In this document: piece after piece, positions 11,608 to 26,600 of the stretch
Position numbering within the stretch: position 1 is the first letter of the stretch
Layout: the number at the start of each line of letters is the position of its first letter
DNA from: Diphasiastrum complanatum
Lineage: Eukaryota; Streptophyta; Lycopodiopsida; Lycopodiales; Lycopodiaceae
Assembly: GCA_029204225.1 (NCBI GenBank)
Contig: CM055100.1
Span: forward strand, 34,278,645 to 34,342,644
Length of the DNA stretch: 64,000 nt
Direction of reading: 5' to 3'
The notes under the pieces: model-generated
Database searches by the model: none
Told to the model about the DNA's origin: nothing
The model's input: only the letters and a program-made list of their open reading frames with translations
Made by a program: the position numbers and the translations under genes

Positions 11608-14600
11608 GTTCAAAAAACAAAATTAAGTAAATTCCTGAGTTTGTTTGGATGTTGGAAATTCATGACATAATCTGATATTTTAATTTCAACAGATTGAGCA
11701 GGACTATAAGATTGCTAAAGAAAAGAGAATGGTGTATATGGCTTCCATTCTTGATCTTCTGGCACCGTTTGTGACTTCTGAGGTGAAGAGTTACATCAAA
11801 GCACATGCGCATGACATGATCTGCAAGGAGACTTATCCAAAGACTGTAGTAAAGCGACAGCCCAAGTGTATAGTGAATGGGGAAATGCGTTCCTATCAGC
11901 TGGAAGGCCTCTCTTTTATGATTTCCATGTTCAACAATGGGCTGAGGTTTCTGGCATTCTCAATTTTTAGTTGGCAGATAGACTTGTTGCTGCACTGTTG
12001 ATTTGTACTATATGTAGTAGCAGACGAGTACCTCGCTATGTTGAGGCTGCAAGGGTTTTATCAGTAACCCATATAATTGTTGATTGCATTGCTCAAGTAC
12101 ATCATAAAGTTCATGGTTTGTGCACTGTGTGCTGTATTAGTTCTGTGCTAGTAGCAGGCATCCTGTTGTTTCTACTGCCTTAACTCTGGTACCTTTCTAT
12201 AGTGCAATACTTGCTGACGAGATGGGACTTGGAAAAACTCTCCAAACAATATCTTTTCTTGGATACCTGAAGGTGAGAATGCTTTGACATACAGTTGAAA
12301 TTATCTGTGGTTTGCTGGATTCTCCTTGATCGATAAAAGGAAACACAGATGTGCAATTTCTGTTACCCTTGGGTGCTTCGTCATAATGCTAGTCTAAAGA
12401 GAATTATCTTCAAATCTTTATTCTGTGGTAGTTTGTTGCTTACCTTTTTTGTGATTGTCAGCTTTGGGGCCTGGGCTAGAACTATTATATGCTCGACTTT
12501 TTCAGAGAATGACATAGTTGGCAGCAAGTCTACAAGCATATGCTATGCTTTCCAGTGTTTGTCTTTTGAAGCACTAATCTATCCTACTCATTATGATTTT
12601 AACATTCCATTGCATCTAGTTCGAGCGGAACATAGGAGGTCCCCATTTGGTTGCTTGCCCATTATCGGTGTTGTCTTCTTGGATGGGAGAGTTTAAACGA
12701 TGGTGTCCTGAGCTTCGTGTTCTACGGTTGCATTCCTCTGATAAGAATGAAAGGGAACGTGTCCGTAGGTGAGACAATTGTATTCGCTTTTGTGAGCAAA
12801 GTTCAATTACATCTAGCAATGAATGTGGTTCCATATATGTTGCTTAAGTGCTCTTTTTTTTCTTATTCACAAGGATCTCTTTGAAAGGATTAGGAATTGT
12901 GGAATAATGTGGCTATTATCTCAAGAATGCTCTATTTGACTAGCTTTTGTTATAGGGATCTCTTACGGGATGCTACATCCTTTGATGTCGTAGTAACAAC
13001 CTATGAAATGCTCACATCTTCCAACATGAAGGTATACAACTATGCAAATGAGGACTAGCTAAAATTTAGCTTGAATGCTCTATTTTTAGTTACCCATTAT
13101 TGTTGGTTTCTAAAAATAAAAATACGGTCAAAGAGCTCTTGCATATTAGATTGTCATGTTGCCTATAAGTACTTTTATCAGTAGTATAGGTCGTTTTTGT
13201 TTTGGTTTTTGGGTGTTGTAGCATGTTGTGATCCAAGATGCCTTGTTATACATGCCATTCTTATCACAGAGTCTCCTTTCAAGAATTCATTGGCGTTGCC
13301 TAATTTTGGATGAAGGTCATAGGTATGGTCGATGCCACATGGTGAGATGAACTTTATTGCAAAGTGTTGTTTTTCCGTTCTTTCATGCAACTCACACGCT
13401 ATTGAACTCCTTATTTCAGGATAAAAAATGACAAGACAATAATTTCAGATGCTGTTCGACACATTAAGCGACAAGTGAGTTATTTTGTTTTCCATGATTA
13501 CTTTTTGCAATCAAAATTTGTTATGCCTATCATAGTGATGGTTTATTTCTTGTTGCAATGCTAGAACTTGTTGCTGCTCACGGGAACACCGCTTCAGAAC
13601 AACTTACATGAATTGTGGGCTCTCTTAAACCACATGTTTCCAGACATTTTTACATCATCAGATCTCTTTAATAAATTATTCAGCTTCTCAGAGCATTTTG
13701 TTGATAGTCAAGGACTTGAGAATGTGCATCTATTATTGAAGGCTTTATCCTTGCGACGCTTAAAATCTGAGGTGGGTCAATGTACTTCAGCTCTTGATCT
13801 TGCTGTTATGATTAGTGCATACTTGATTATTTTTCATATACACAATCGAATGAAAAACTGTATTCAATTTTTTAATTTGGCTCAGGTCGAACAAAATATA
13901 CCTGAGAAGAAGGAGATAAAGGTGTATTGCCCACTTTCCAAAAATCAACACTTTTGGTAAGCAGATGGTGTGCTAAGATCGAATACTATTATCTGCGATA
14001 TGTAATATTGCTAGAAAAGATGGCTCAAAAGGCCTCTTCTTCAAGCACATCTATAACATGGTGAAGATTATGATTCGAGTTACTATGCTTCTCTTTTCTG
14101 AATGACATTCAAAGAAATCTCAAACAACACCCATTGAGTGTAATGCCAAGTTATCTAGTCTTTTTTTGTTCATGATGATTGCTCTCTACTTCTAATTTTC
14201 CGTTTTAGCTTTGTCTCAAAAATGGTAAATTATGAATTTTTATAGCTTTGAAATAAAAAATAAAAACAGTTGCTTGATGTGTTGAAAGTATTGTCGAATG
14301 ACAAAAGGATAAGCGACTTATCCCTGCAGATTGACTGAAATGAAGTTGTGCCATGTATTGAGAAAATCCTGTGTCTAGATCAATATAATTGCGAAGGTCT
14401 TTGACAACCAAGAAATTTTATCTTTCAAAATATATCAGTATCAAGCATCAACACTAGAAAATATGGACTCTTGCTATAATGTTGTTGTTCTAAAGAATTC
14501 ACAATTAACTTCAGATAAAGAGTACCTAGATAGTAGTAGTGTCATCCTCATTAAGTTAAAGGGGATAAGAAGTTCCTAGAAGGATTTGGATCAAACATCA

Positions 14601-17600
14601 ATGACAAAATTGAATTCAATGAATAAGGATTCATGGAAATTCAATCAAACATGCCATTTAACATGTTGATATCCTTCATGTACGTAGGTATCGACGCTTA
14701 CTGCTAAAGAATAGTCGGCTTCTTTTGCAATTGGAGGCAGAGATGGCTGGAGAAATCCCCGAAAGCAAGGTAATTGATGACTTTAAGCAATAAAGGCATT
14801 CTATTCTATGTTTGGTTGAATTTATGACGGATAAAATTCATGATACTAATTGCAAAGCAAGTTTCTCAATGGTGTGTGGGAATTTTTTGTATTGATGCCT
14901 CTCTCGATTTGTCACTTAATTTGGGTTACCCTTAAATCCAGGATCCAGAGGCATGGAAAAAGTTACAAAGCCTAATGATGCAGCTTCGAAAGTGTGCCAA
15001 CCATCCGTAAGTAGATTCTAGAGAGTGTATCATTTGTTTTAGACCTTTTGGCACTTAGAAATCTCTACTTTTTCTAATAAAGCAGTTTCATTGTTCTATT
15101 ATTTACTATCATGTATGTAATTGCCTAACAATGTTGTAAAGGACCTATTGGTGTCAGATGCCATGAAGCTTTCACATTTCATGCATGATACAAATTTGAT
15201 TTTGGACAAGACATGAGTTTGAGTTGATGTTGACTTGTCAGTGTGGTTATTTGGTGAAAGGTACCTTTTTCCTGGGGCAGAACCGAATCCACTTGAAACT
15301 GGGGAGGACCTTGTGCTAGCTTCTGGAAAGTTGCAGGTTGATTCAATTTTCTTCCAATTTGTGAACTTTATCATTTTGTTAAACGGTTATCAATTTTAAG
15401 AAATCTTGGCCATACTTAGGGTTCAACCAATGGAAAGTCATGAGAACTTCCTTGGGTCGAGGATTTGCTCTTCTTTTAGGACATTCTCATGGAACCCAGT
15501 TTTGTTGCCAATTAGGAAGGTCCCCTAATTGTATTTATGATGTGCATCATTTATCTTTGCGTGGAATCGTTGCAAGTTATCTTGATAATGATGGCCTTAT
15601 CTAATGTTGAACTTAAGTAAAAGTCGATTAAGCAATTTGTGGGTTATGGCATGGATCATGTAATTGACGCATGTTGTAGTGCATCGCGTAAAATCCCTTG
15701 TTGCCTTTGTGCAGCTATTGGATCGTTTATTACTCAAACTGAAAGCTGGAGGCCATAGAGTTTGCTTGTTCTCCCAATTTACATCGGTAAAACACTCAGC
15801 ATTTAAGATTGCCCGACATGAACAATTTCTTTTATGTATTCTATGATAAGCTAGGGAGTGATACATAAAAGAAATTGTACATTCATTTTGCAATGTTAGT
15901 TCCGTTTGGTGCTTAGCATTTCTAGATCCTGGAGCTAATCTTGTGGTCTTATTTCACAGACATTGGATATTCTCGAAGATTTTGCTAGGATGAGAGGCTA
16001 TGACTATAGAAGGCTAGATGGTTCAACAAACAGGGTGAAACGTGCTATTGATATGATCTTGTAAGAGTTTTGTTCTTGATAGTTTACAAGTTTAGTTATT
16101 GGAGTTTCAAAGAGATTAATTTTCATGAGAACTACGATAGTTTACATTAAGCTTAATAGTACTTTTGCGGTCTCTTTATGCCAGATTTAACAAGCCTGGG
16201 AGCTCAATTTTTGTTTACTTATTGTGCACAAGAGCAGGTGGCCTTGGAATCAATTTACAGGTTTACTTCTTATGACATTGCTTCAAGTTTTTTGCTTGAG
16301 ATCGAAATAACCATCTTTTATGGAGATGAACAGAATGCTTGTTTAAATAGCGATATGAAAAGTCAATTAAGACTGAAAACATGCAATTTTGATTCTTACT
16401 CTTTTTAAATATTTTGTGAAGCTCAAGCCTTACCATAATGTCTTGAGCAATTCACTTTTGAGGGCAATCTACAAGACTTTTTGCTTGAATGCAACATGAT
16501 TGTCTTCCACTTTTTGCTATTAGATGTAAAAACGCTATATTTAAAGTTTACATTTAATTTTTGACATGCAACTTGAAGAAATCTGCTATTTCATTTCTAT
16601 TTATTTTGTTCTTCATAGAGTTGAGGCCTCTAGATGATCAATAAATCTTAATCACTCAATCTAACCATCATGGCATGATCGTTACCTAAGCTGTAGCTTA
16701 ACAATGACTTTAAGCTTTGATGGCAAACACACGCTATGGTAGCAAGCTCTTGATTTGATGTGGATAGTAGAATGACTTACGGGATAGGAACAAGACGTGT
16801 GATGTCAAACCCATTAGGAAATTCTAATAGGCTAGAAAGTAAAATAATTCTACATAGATGATTTGCATTAGGTTGACGTGTGATTGTCAATTTGTGCTTG
16901 TTGACTCAACATTGAGTTGTTGGACTCGTTTCGAAACCATGTATGCAGAATTAGTCTCATGAGCCCAAGAGCTTTGATTCTAACTATAAACTTTATATCA
17001 TCATGCAATCCACCAATCTACAATTGAAAGACCCCATTTAGTAACATATTTTTATCTAGACTAGTTCTCAAGAAACGAGGGTGTTGATGATGTGTGTGGG
17101 GATGTTGTAGCATTTGGTCCATCCTATGCATGATGAAGTTGATGGTCTAACACTTTGTTGTTCGACTCCATAGGTTGGAAGAGTGCATGTCTTCTTTGCT
17201 ATGTCGCTTATTATCCTAGATATAACATGAATATAGATCTCAAAATGAGAACAAAGGATCATCTATTTCAACAAGTCTCACAAATGAGTTATGGTTACAA
17301 GCACATGATATTGGAAATATTAGATTTTTGAGAATGTGAAACACATGTAGTAAGATTAAGGACAACTGATAACTTAATTTGGATTTAAGGAGCTCACTTG
17401 CAAAGGCCTTTTGTGTATTTGTTGACATTTGCTTTGAGGGCATTAATTGATACAAGCTTGAAAAGTTGGGAATGTGAAATACAATAACTAAATTGGTTGA
17501 TTAAGCATGCAATTGTTACAAGAATGAAGAGGAAAGTAAATAATAGAAGTGAGTCGCAAGTTATGGCTCATAATCAACTAATGTCATGAACACATGATGG

Positions 17601-20600
17601 TAATCGAAACAAAATAAATACATCACAAAGATTAAAAAAAACATGTTGAACCCTAAAGCTAATCGCATATAAAGTGCAACATTTGAAGCTTTTTGACCAA
17701 GTCCCAACAATGCGTTTCCATATAGACCTTCAAGTATATGCAATGTTCCAGAATAGTTGCTCATAAAATACTTAGATTGAGATGCAAGTAGGAGCCCAAT
17801 TTTAGTCGGTCAAAGTGAGCCACAAATTTGTAAGCAAAGTTTTGATCATCCATGACAAAAAGCTCAATTCTAGAATGTGTCTTCCTTATGAATTGCATCA
17901 AATATTGCACCATAAACTTCTATGACACATCTTCGACTACAATAGCTCCACTACAGTACAACAAATCTGTGGTCACATCCATCAAATTAAGGGGCTTGCA
18001 TCTTTGAGCCCTTGAGTTAGCTTTCTTGCACTTCCTAGTACTTATTGCCTACTTTCATCTCACTGCACTTGCTTTAAGGCCAACATTACATCCACCTATT
18101 TAGAAGATCAACCTTTGAAGTTATCAAATATCCCCAAATTGAAGTCCATGTGACACGAATTTATTCCTTGTTTTTCTATGATGGCAAAGTGCTCCAAATC
18201 CTCTCTTAGGCAAATTATTTACCTTGCAAGAAATATTATGGATACTTCTCGTGACTATTGCTTAGATACTCTAGAGGACTTCACCCCCATAGTTGTGACT
18301 TCAAAGGACAATGCATGGTCTTTAATTTTTAAAGATGGATATCCTTTTGAGAAACAGCCCCACAATCGAGTCCATGAACTTAAAACAAAGCCCATGGTGC
18401 CTCTTTCCTTGTCAAAAAATTGTATAAGCTCCATGTCCAAAATAAAGATAAGCACAAATGTAATATGTACCTGAATCTTGTGGTAACGTAAATCATATGA
18501 GAAAGGTCCATGTTCATGTCTAATGATACATGCATCATCAGTTGGTGTACTTTTCCAATTTTAACAAAAATACAAATAAAAAACACCATCCAAACTAGTT
18601 ACAAATCATTTTGATTAATTCTAAGATTTAGCTAGAGTGGTTCACTCATGTAAACTACAATCTACCAAGGATCATTGTAAAACTTTTGACTAATAGTCAT
18701 CATGCTATTGATGTTTTGTGCAGACTGCAGACACAGTTATTTTGTTTGATAGTGACTGGAACCCACAGGTGAATATCTTTTTCAATCTTGAGTTGATACC
18801 TTTATGGTCATCCAGACATTGAGATGGAGAATCGAATTTCATAGAATGGTAGCGTATTTCATTGCTTTGCGACTAACCTTGGCTTATTAAAATTCGATGT
18901 TTTAAGTTCTATATGGAGTTTCTTCGTATTTTCAAAATTGTTTTACATGACTTAGTTGCACACTTACATGCATATTTTGGATAACTTGGACCTTGTACCC
19001 TCCGTTATGTGACGTTTCTACCGCATGCTTTGAGTACTTTAACCCATTATGGATTGTGGTTACTTTATGTTTATTGATACCATTTATTCTACAACGCTAA
19101 TGACATGAGTAGGGATCTTGTAACATTTGTTCCATGCGTGGATGATGATATTGCGAGTCTAAGATTCTGTGGTTGGACTCCATAGGGCTTGAAGATTGCA
19201 CATCTTCTTTGTTATATTGGGTAATATTTGAGACATGACATAAATATATTTATGGTAGCATCTATTGGTCATAGGGCTATTATTGTGCCCTAATAGAAAC
19301 TAGAAAACCTAGTCCCTCATAGACCATAAATAGGCCTTGAGGGCTCAATATCGATGGTTGATTTCTTGAGGTTGGTTCTTATATTAGAGAATAATTCAAG
19401 ACTAGTTTAGCAGGGCTTGCATTTATTTTCAATGCTGCTAGGCTAAGTTTACCTGCATAGGTTGTTGTCTTGTTATTGCTCTATGTTAGATTTTCTTCGC
19501 ATTTTTGTATCATCTCTCTTTCTTTCTATTGTCATTTGTTCATAAACTAGTATCAAAGCTCTTTTTCGGCTAAGAGGTTGGTCTTCACTTCCTACATGCT
19601 TTAGCGATGACACTCACCATAGTGTCTTCTTTCTCTTGTTAGTTTAAAGAGAAAACCTTGATTTTTATTGGTTGATTGAAATTTTCTTTAAGGTGGTCAA
19701 ATTTCAATTGTGAAATATGTTCGCAACCCTATTTTCTAAATATTAAGAGGATATAATGTTGTTTGTCACACTCAACATGTGTAAGGCTACACGCCAAATT
19801 CTTTTTTAATTCTCATTGACTTACATTGTGTTTTTGGTAGTTTTGAGGTCTGCCATAAGATTTATGCTTATTTTTTGTCTTCCTATTCTAGGATGTTTCA
19901 AAGTTTTTCCAGAATTTTGGATCATCAAAAGTTGAGCTATTCAGTTTCTAGTTTTTTGTTTGTTTATTTCAAGAATTAGTGTCTTTCGCACATATTGCAT
20001 TTGGGACATTTTTATGTTTTTCCCTATAGTAGGGTGCTGTTTTTGCACTTCACAAAATCTTAATTTGATTTATATAAGTTTAGATACCTTTTAGGGCATT
20101 CTAGAATTCTATTTTTTCATACATCAATTTTTATGCTTTCCAAGGTTTGAGTACATTAATCTAATAAGTATAGGGTGTTCTGAGTTCACTTTACGATTGG
20201 ATATTAAAATCTCCACATCTTGGGGGGATCAAAATCTTATTTTTGAGGATTTTGCACAATACAATAAACAATATTCACAATCTGATGACCCTCTTGTAGT
20301 ATGCAGATGCACTTAGCATTTGATAAATTGTTGATGATATAGCCACCTACTGAAATGTTGTTGTCATCATTTTACTACTATGCACTTGGTCTGTATGTCT
20401 TTCTCCAACATAAACCTGATAGTAGCTTGACATATAGAACTTGATAACTGGATCATAAGTTTGATGAGATTCTATTTTGACTTGCTCAATTCGTTCATTG
20501 ATTTGCATTTTCCAATCATACTCTTTGATAGAAGTTTATTAGCGACTCCCTCTCCATCTGGGACCTGCGATATCTCCTGCTTATACTTAGCTCTCAAATG

Positions 20601-23600
20601 CTGTCTTCTATGAATCCTATTAAGGAAATGACACATTAGTGGCATTTAAACTTGATAAAACCTTCGATGCTTCAATTGTGTTTTGAAATAAACAAATTCG
20701 AAACATTGGCCCCCAAAACCCTTAACAAGGTTGAAAGGGCCTCAAAATGTGTCAAATAGACCCAAGTAAGCCCAAAATACAAAAAATTGTAAGGCATGCT
20801 TCTTATCTAGTACTTTGGGGCATGTTTCTTTTTGAGTGCGTCTAATAAAATAATGGTCCATGTATGTCTATGGGTGTGGAATGTGGTAGTCTTCATAAAT
20901 TATGGCCCCTTGTGAGATGAATATGGGGTTTGTTGCATGGAACTTAACACTTGATGTTTATTGTAAGTTGGGTGATGTTGCTTTTACATGCTCACTCATT
21001 CACTTTTTCATATCTGCACCTTTGAACACTCATACTAACTCTTTGCAGGCCAACACCTTAACAAAAATTGTAAAGAATACGACAATGTTTTATATGTTTG
21101 ACCTTGTGATTCTAATTTCCAAAAGCGTTTCAAATGTTCAATTCTTAAATCCTACAAATAATTGAGATTTTCACAAACAAACAAGTTTATTCTCATGAGT
21201 AGACAAGTGTTAGAGAATAACAAGTCAAAGACAAAGATATCTAGACTAGATGCTTGCTTGAGTTATTAGTACATCATATCAACTGGTTCCTTTTTGCTCT
21301 GTCGCCAATTCTAGTTAAGTAGCGTGCACCTTCAGTCGAAATATGTCAAACTATAGAATCTAGATGAACATACATCGAGGCTATGCATCATAGATGAGAT
21401 ATAGACTCAAGTATCTATAGACGAGTCACATACACATCTATGTGCTATTGAGTCACATTTGTATATGGATGAAGTGGTGCACTCTTTTATATTGGAATAT
21501 TTTTGCTAATTGATTTAAATTGAGTTTTCTGCATACAAAATCGAATGTCGTTGATAACAAGGCTATTGTAGAATACGCACTCATTGTGGAGCACCATGGC
21601 TAGATGAATGGATCAACACTGCCAAAGAGGAGCATTCATTTGAACAAAATGATGTAAAACCTTTTTTGGATATAGGTAACTTGATAGCTTATGGTGCCAC
21701 TTTTATGTCGCAATAGATGACACAATACTTGCAAAAAAACTCAAGGACAATCACTTCTCAAGATTACAGAAATCATCCAGCTAAGCATGTGTCCGTGTCT
21801 CATCCATACATGCATCGTGCATGTGTGATGACATTGTTCTTATGGTTTTACTTCATCGATAAGAACTTATTTGGATATCCTTGTATCTATCTCATCGTTG
21901 GACACTTTAATTGCATCTACGAGAGCTTGAATTCATCTACCCATGACTCGACAAAATGAATAATCTAGATGCCTTATCTTTGCACTATTTATAAATCTTT
22001 GAACTAGTCAAAATTGTCATTTGCTTATGTCATCCAATAAGATGTGAGACTTTGTCCCTTAATGCCTTTGAGCTACAATTTCTAGACTCTATTTTCTATA
22101 CTGTGATTTGCAAGCACACTCTTGTCTTCGAGCCTCTATCTTTTAGAAGTATATTCTATGTGCCAACATCTGATTGAAATTATGAAATAGGAACAATCTT
22201 GAAAGTATGTACGCAAAACCCTAAGATGAAGTGACAAACCCTAAAAAGATGCAGTGTTGAACTGTAAACTTCTATATATCAAAACGAAAAGCTTTGAGGT
22301 GCATTAGAAACATCTTATGTAGAAGAAGATCCACTTTAAGAGCTAACTAAAAGTTCACATAAAACATAAAGGAAACATTTATAAAATTGATGAATTTTGA
22401 GTCAATTAGTGAAGTTTCATACTTTTGATGTGTAAAGCGTAGAAGAAGCCTCCTACCTTAGGAAGAATAAAAAAATGTCAATATATCATAGAAACTACAT
22501 AGAATTTTTTAATCTTGAATTGTACACATCTAAATTACGTATTAAGAAGGCCTGATTCTAAAAAAAATGATGCTATGCAAATTTTCTCGAAAGTCGTGAC
22601 AAAATACAAAAGTGACCACCAAAAAAGAGTATGCAAAAGTTGATTTTTGAAAACTTAATTTTGCTTTTATATTGAGTTTTCAAAACCCACACGTACTCTA
22701 CAATCATTTTGTCATTGATTTCATGTCATTCTTTATTTCTATTTCCTACTCTCCATGTCGTCCAGTGTTGTGTCGAATCGCGATTCGTTGAAAGAACCGC
22801 GATTCGAAAGTCCTTTTCGAAAAGGTCCGGTTCGAACCGTTTTTTGACTGTTCGAACCGTTTTAAAAAAAAAAAACTCATCGCCTCCTCCTCGCGACTCG
22901 ACCTCCTGCTCCTCGCGACCTCCTGGAACCTGCTCCTGCTCCTCGCGACTGCTCCTCATGACTCCTGCTCCTCGCAACCTCCTGCTCCTGCTCCTCGCGA
23001 CTCCTGCACCTCGCGACCTCCTGCTCCTGCTCCTCGCGACCTCCTGCAGCCTGCTCGTTACCTCCCCCTGAAGCTTCGCAGATTTCCGCGCCTGAGAGAG
23101 AGAGATCCGAGACAGAATATAGATCAGCGAGTCTCAGAGAGAAATCCGAGAGAGAGAGAGAGGGGTGGAATTGTGTGTCACGTGTGGCTGTTGACGTGGG
23201 TGTTCAGTGTGTGTGACTGTTGACAAATGTGTGTGTGTGTGTGTGTGTGTGTGTTAAATGTTTGACAATGTGTGTGTGTTTGTGTTTGTGTGTGTGTTGG
23301 TGTGTTTGATAAATGTGTGTGTGTGTGTGTTTGATAATGTGTGTGTGTGTGTGTTTGAGTCTTGACAATGTGTGTGTGACATGTGTGAATTGTTTTTTTA
23401 TGTTAAAAGAGTGTGTTTGAGTCTTTGAGAGAGAGGGAGGTAGACTTAGCTGCGGTTGTGTGTGTGTGTGGAGGGAGGTCCGTGGGAGAGTTAGCCTTTA
23501 GGTGTGTGTGAGTGAAAAATCAGAATTTAGGAGGGGGACCCGGGAGAGAGACTAGTGGGGAGAGAGAGACTAGAATCTAGATAGTCGATACCATGCCAAG

Positions 23601-26600
23601 AGAGAAGGATCGCTTGTGGGATCATGTGAGAGTTGCTTCTAATTATGGCACCTCAGGCACTAAGAGGTGGACTTGCAAGTATTGTGGCAAGGACTACACA
23701 AGTGGCCCCACTAGAATAAAGGCACACCTATTGCGTCTATGTGGTTATGAGATCGCAGGTTGTGCGCGAGCACCTGACTGATTGATGATACCTGCAGCTC
23801 CATCTACGGCTACCTCGGAGGGTCATTCTCCCACAGGTTGGTGAATCGTGATCGTAAATTGTAATCAATGATTCGGAAATCTTAAGCTGTTAATAGTAGT
23901 ATAACCTGTAAATCCATTATCCTGTCACCTGAGCTATTGACAATTGTAAGTTGTTGCTAGATGCTAAATAGAAAATATTTGCATTGATGATTGTGTTGTA
24001 AATTATAATTCATTGCATATGCCATATCGTATGTACTTTGACATTACTACAATCTACAGACTACTACAGTCTACCACGATTCATCTATCTCCACTGTAAT
24101 TTGTCGTAAATTCTAGAATCTAGGTACTAACTAATAATTTGTGGCCATTGGCAATGTGCAACAGTTCCAGCAGGCCCTTCCACATCACAGGGTCAGACTC
24201 AGAGTCAGAGTGATGCGGTGGCACCATTGTCACGAGGCTCTTCTCAGTCCCAGAGCCCTACTGGTACACATCTTAGGGGTAGAGACATGTATGTGCCTTT
24301 CAGCAAAGTAACAAGGACATAGCCACTGTATCTGTTAGGAGGTGTTTTTACATGTGCAACCTCCCCTTTCACTTGGCTGCGACCCAGCATGGAGGGAGAT
24401 GATGAGACATGTATCTAGGATTGGTTCGGAGTGGGAGGGACCATCCATGCGGCAGTCGAGGACGACTCAGTTGGTTGCCGAGCGAGACTCCGTGGATAGG
24501 GAGCTAGAGCCTATCATGAGATCATGGGCCATGTAAATCCTGATTCTTAAACCCTACTTTAATGTAATTAGTAATTAGTAATTACTAAATTAATACTAAT
24601 ATGTATTGTCATTTATGTTCTAACTTCTAACTTGAAATTCCAAGTTTGAAGTGGCGAGTGCCAAGTTCTAACTTCTAAGTTCTCTCTCTTAACTTTTATG
24701 TTTTAAAAATCAAGAATGATGGAAATAGTTATATTTATTGACCAATTACATAAATTGTTAAATTTTAATGCAATTGACAATTGCCATCTGAAATCTGAAT
24801 TTTGTGGGCAATGAGATCTTTTGAACTAGGTATGGGTGCTCCATCATATCAGATGGTTGGATTGATACCAGGAATTGCCATATTGTAAATATATTGGTTT
24901 CTTCTTGCTTGGGCACGATGTTCTTGAGATCCATCAACATCTCGGGCTTAACCTTGGATGCCCAGACATTGTATGGATTTATTGACGCGGCCATTGTGGA
25001 GGTCGGCAAAGAGAATGTTGTGCAGGTATTGGTTCTTGACTTTCAGTTGTGTAGTGAGAAATAAAAATGAGTGAAAACTTTTTACTTACACTACTTGTTC
25101 AATGTTGCTTCTTGAATCATGGACTTGTCACTTCAGAGAAGATCGATTTTGGACGTTCCGATGTTGCATTGATGATTGTTGTGCTTTGTAGGTCATCACC
25201 GACAATGCGGCAAATTGTGTTGCCATGGGGAAGCTCGTAAATGAAAAGTACCCTTTGATCTTTTGGTCACCCTGTGCTACACATTGCTTAGACCTCTTGT
25301 TTGAGGATTTAGCAAAGTTGCCATGGATTGCAGAGGTACTAGACATAGGCCGGTTCTTGGTGAGGGTACCAAGAGACCGAGGGTCCTAAGTATGTTTAGG
25401 GAGTATTCTAGCCTCGACATATTGAGGCCTACCCCCACCAGGTCTACTTTTCTATTCATCAAATTTGATTCAAATTTCATCACTTAGATTCTTACTACTT
25501 ACTATTTAGAAGCTAGTACATAGCTTACTAGCAACTACTAACTACTTTCGAGACTCCAGTTTCAACCTAAGACCTTGTTATCCGATAATTGCTTTGTTGA
25601 AGCTAATACAATTTGCAATCATGATCCGTTCCACAGGTTTGGCTTTATTTTCATTGTTTTGGAGCGCCTCGTGAAGGTGCATGATGGCTTGAGACAGATG
25701 GTGTTCTTACAGCCTTGGCGTCAATGGAGGCACTCACGAGAGCCTAAGGCTCAGCGATTTGAGAGAATTGTGCTAGCATCTCCTTTTTGGGATGATGCAC
25801 GGGCCATTATCATAGTGTTGCAGCCTCTTTACACTGTCCTGTGCCTTATGGATAGAGAGGGCTGCACTTTGGGCCTTCTCTATGAGTTCATGGACAGGCT
25901 GGGAGAGCATATTCGCATCTGCAATACCTTCAGTGCAGAGAGGTTTGTATTATGCATTATCTCTTATCACGATTGATGAGTGTTTATGTAATATGTAGTA
26001 TGTAGTAATAAGTATGCACCATATGACATGTATGATGTATGATTTTCAAATTTTATAGGGTTGAAGAAATAAGAGAAAAGTGGCAAGCCAGGTGGGAGTG
26101 GTTCCATCAGCCTCTACACGCTATGGCTTGCATTCTTCATCCTCTATGGAGGAATGAAGATCAATTCCATAATGCAGAGCTCCGACAAGGATGGTGCACA
26201 TACATTGAGAGGGTCTATCCTAATCCTGTCATGCAGGATTCACTCAGGGATGATCTCAATGTCTTCAGGTATAAGTCCTTAGTCATGACAATTCTCTGAG
26301 ATTTGTTATTTTTTCAAGTCCTTTGTCTTTCTTGAATCCCAATGAAGTGAGTGGCCACATTGTCACACTCGGCACTCACTCATAAATGATCTTCAATGTG
26401 CATTGTCACAACTCACGTGTGCACTATGCAGGCGTGAGGCTCTTGAGTTTGGGTGTCCAAGAGCGCGGCTCAGAGAAGGACAACTGCGCCCTGTTTCATG
26501 GTGGGACAAGTATGGGGGCGATTGTCCTCAATCGCAGAAGCTCGCCATATGCATTCTCTTACAGGATTGCACATCGAGTGCATGTGAGAGGAATTGGAGT

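Noticed and set aside
12349-12696. 115-codon plus-strand open frame in the SNF2 gene
   Set aside because: It spans an intron and the next exon in the wrong frame. The real exon 12620-12768 reads [13 protein letters not shown] in another frame.
18178-18589. Overlapping open frames on both strands in a host intron
   Set aside because: Low-complexity plant intron sequence without family signature; mutual antisense overlap suggests chance.
22709-23071. 120-codon open frame rich in Leu/Ser/Pro
   Set aside because: It is produced by the CTCCTGCTCCTCGCGAC minisatellite and has no independent coding signal.
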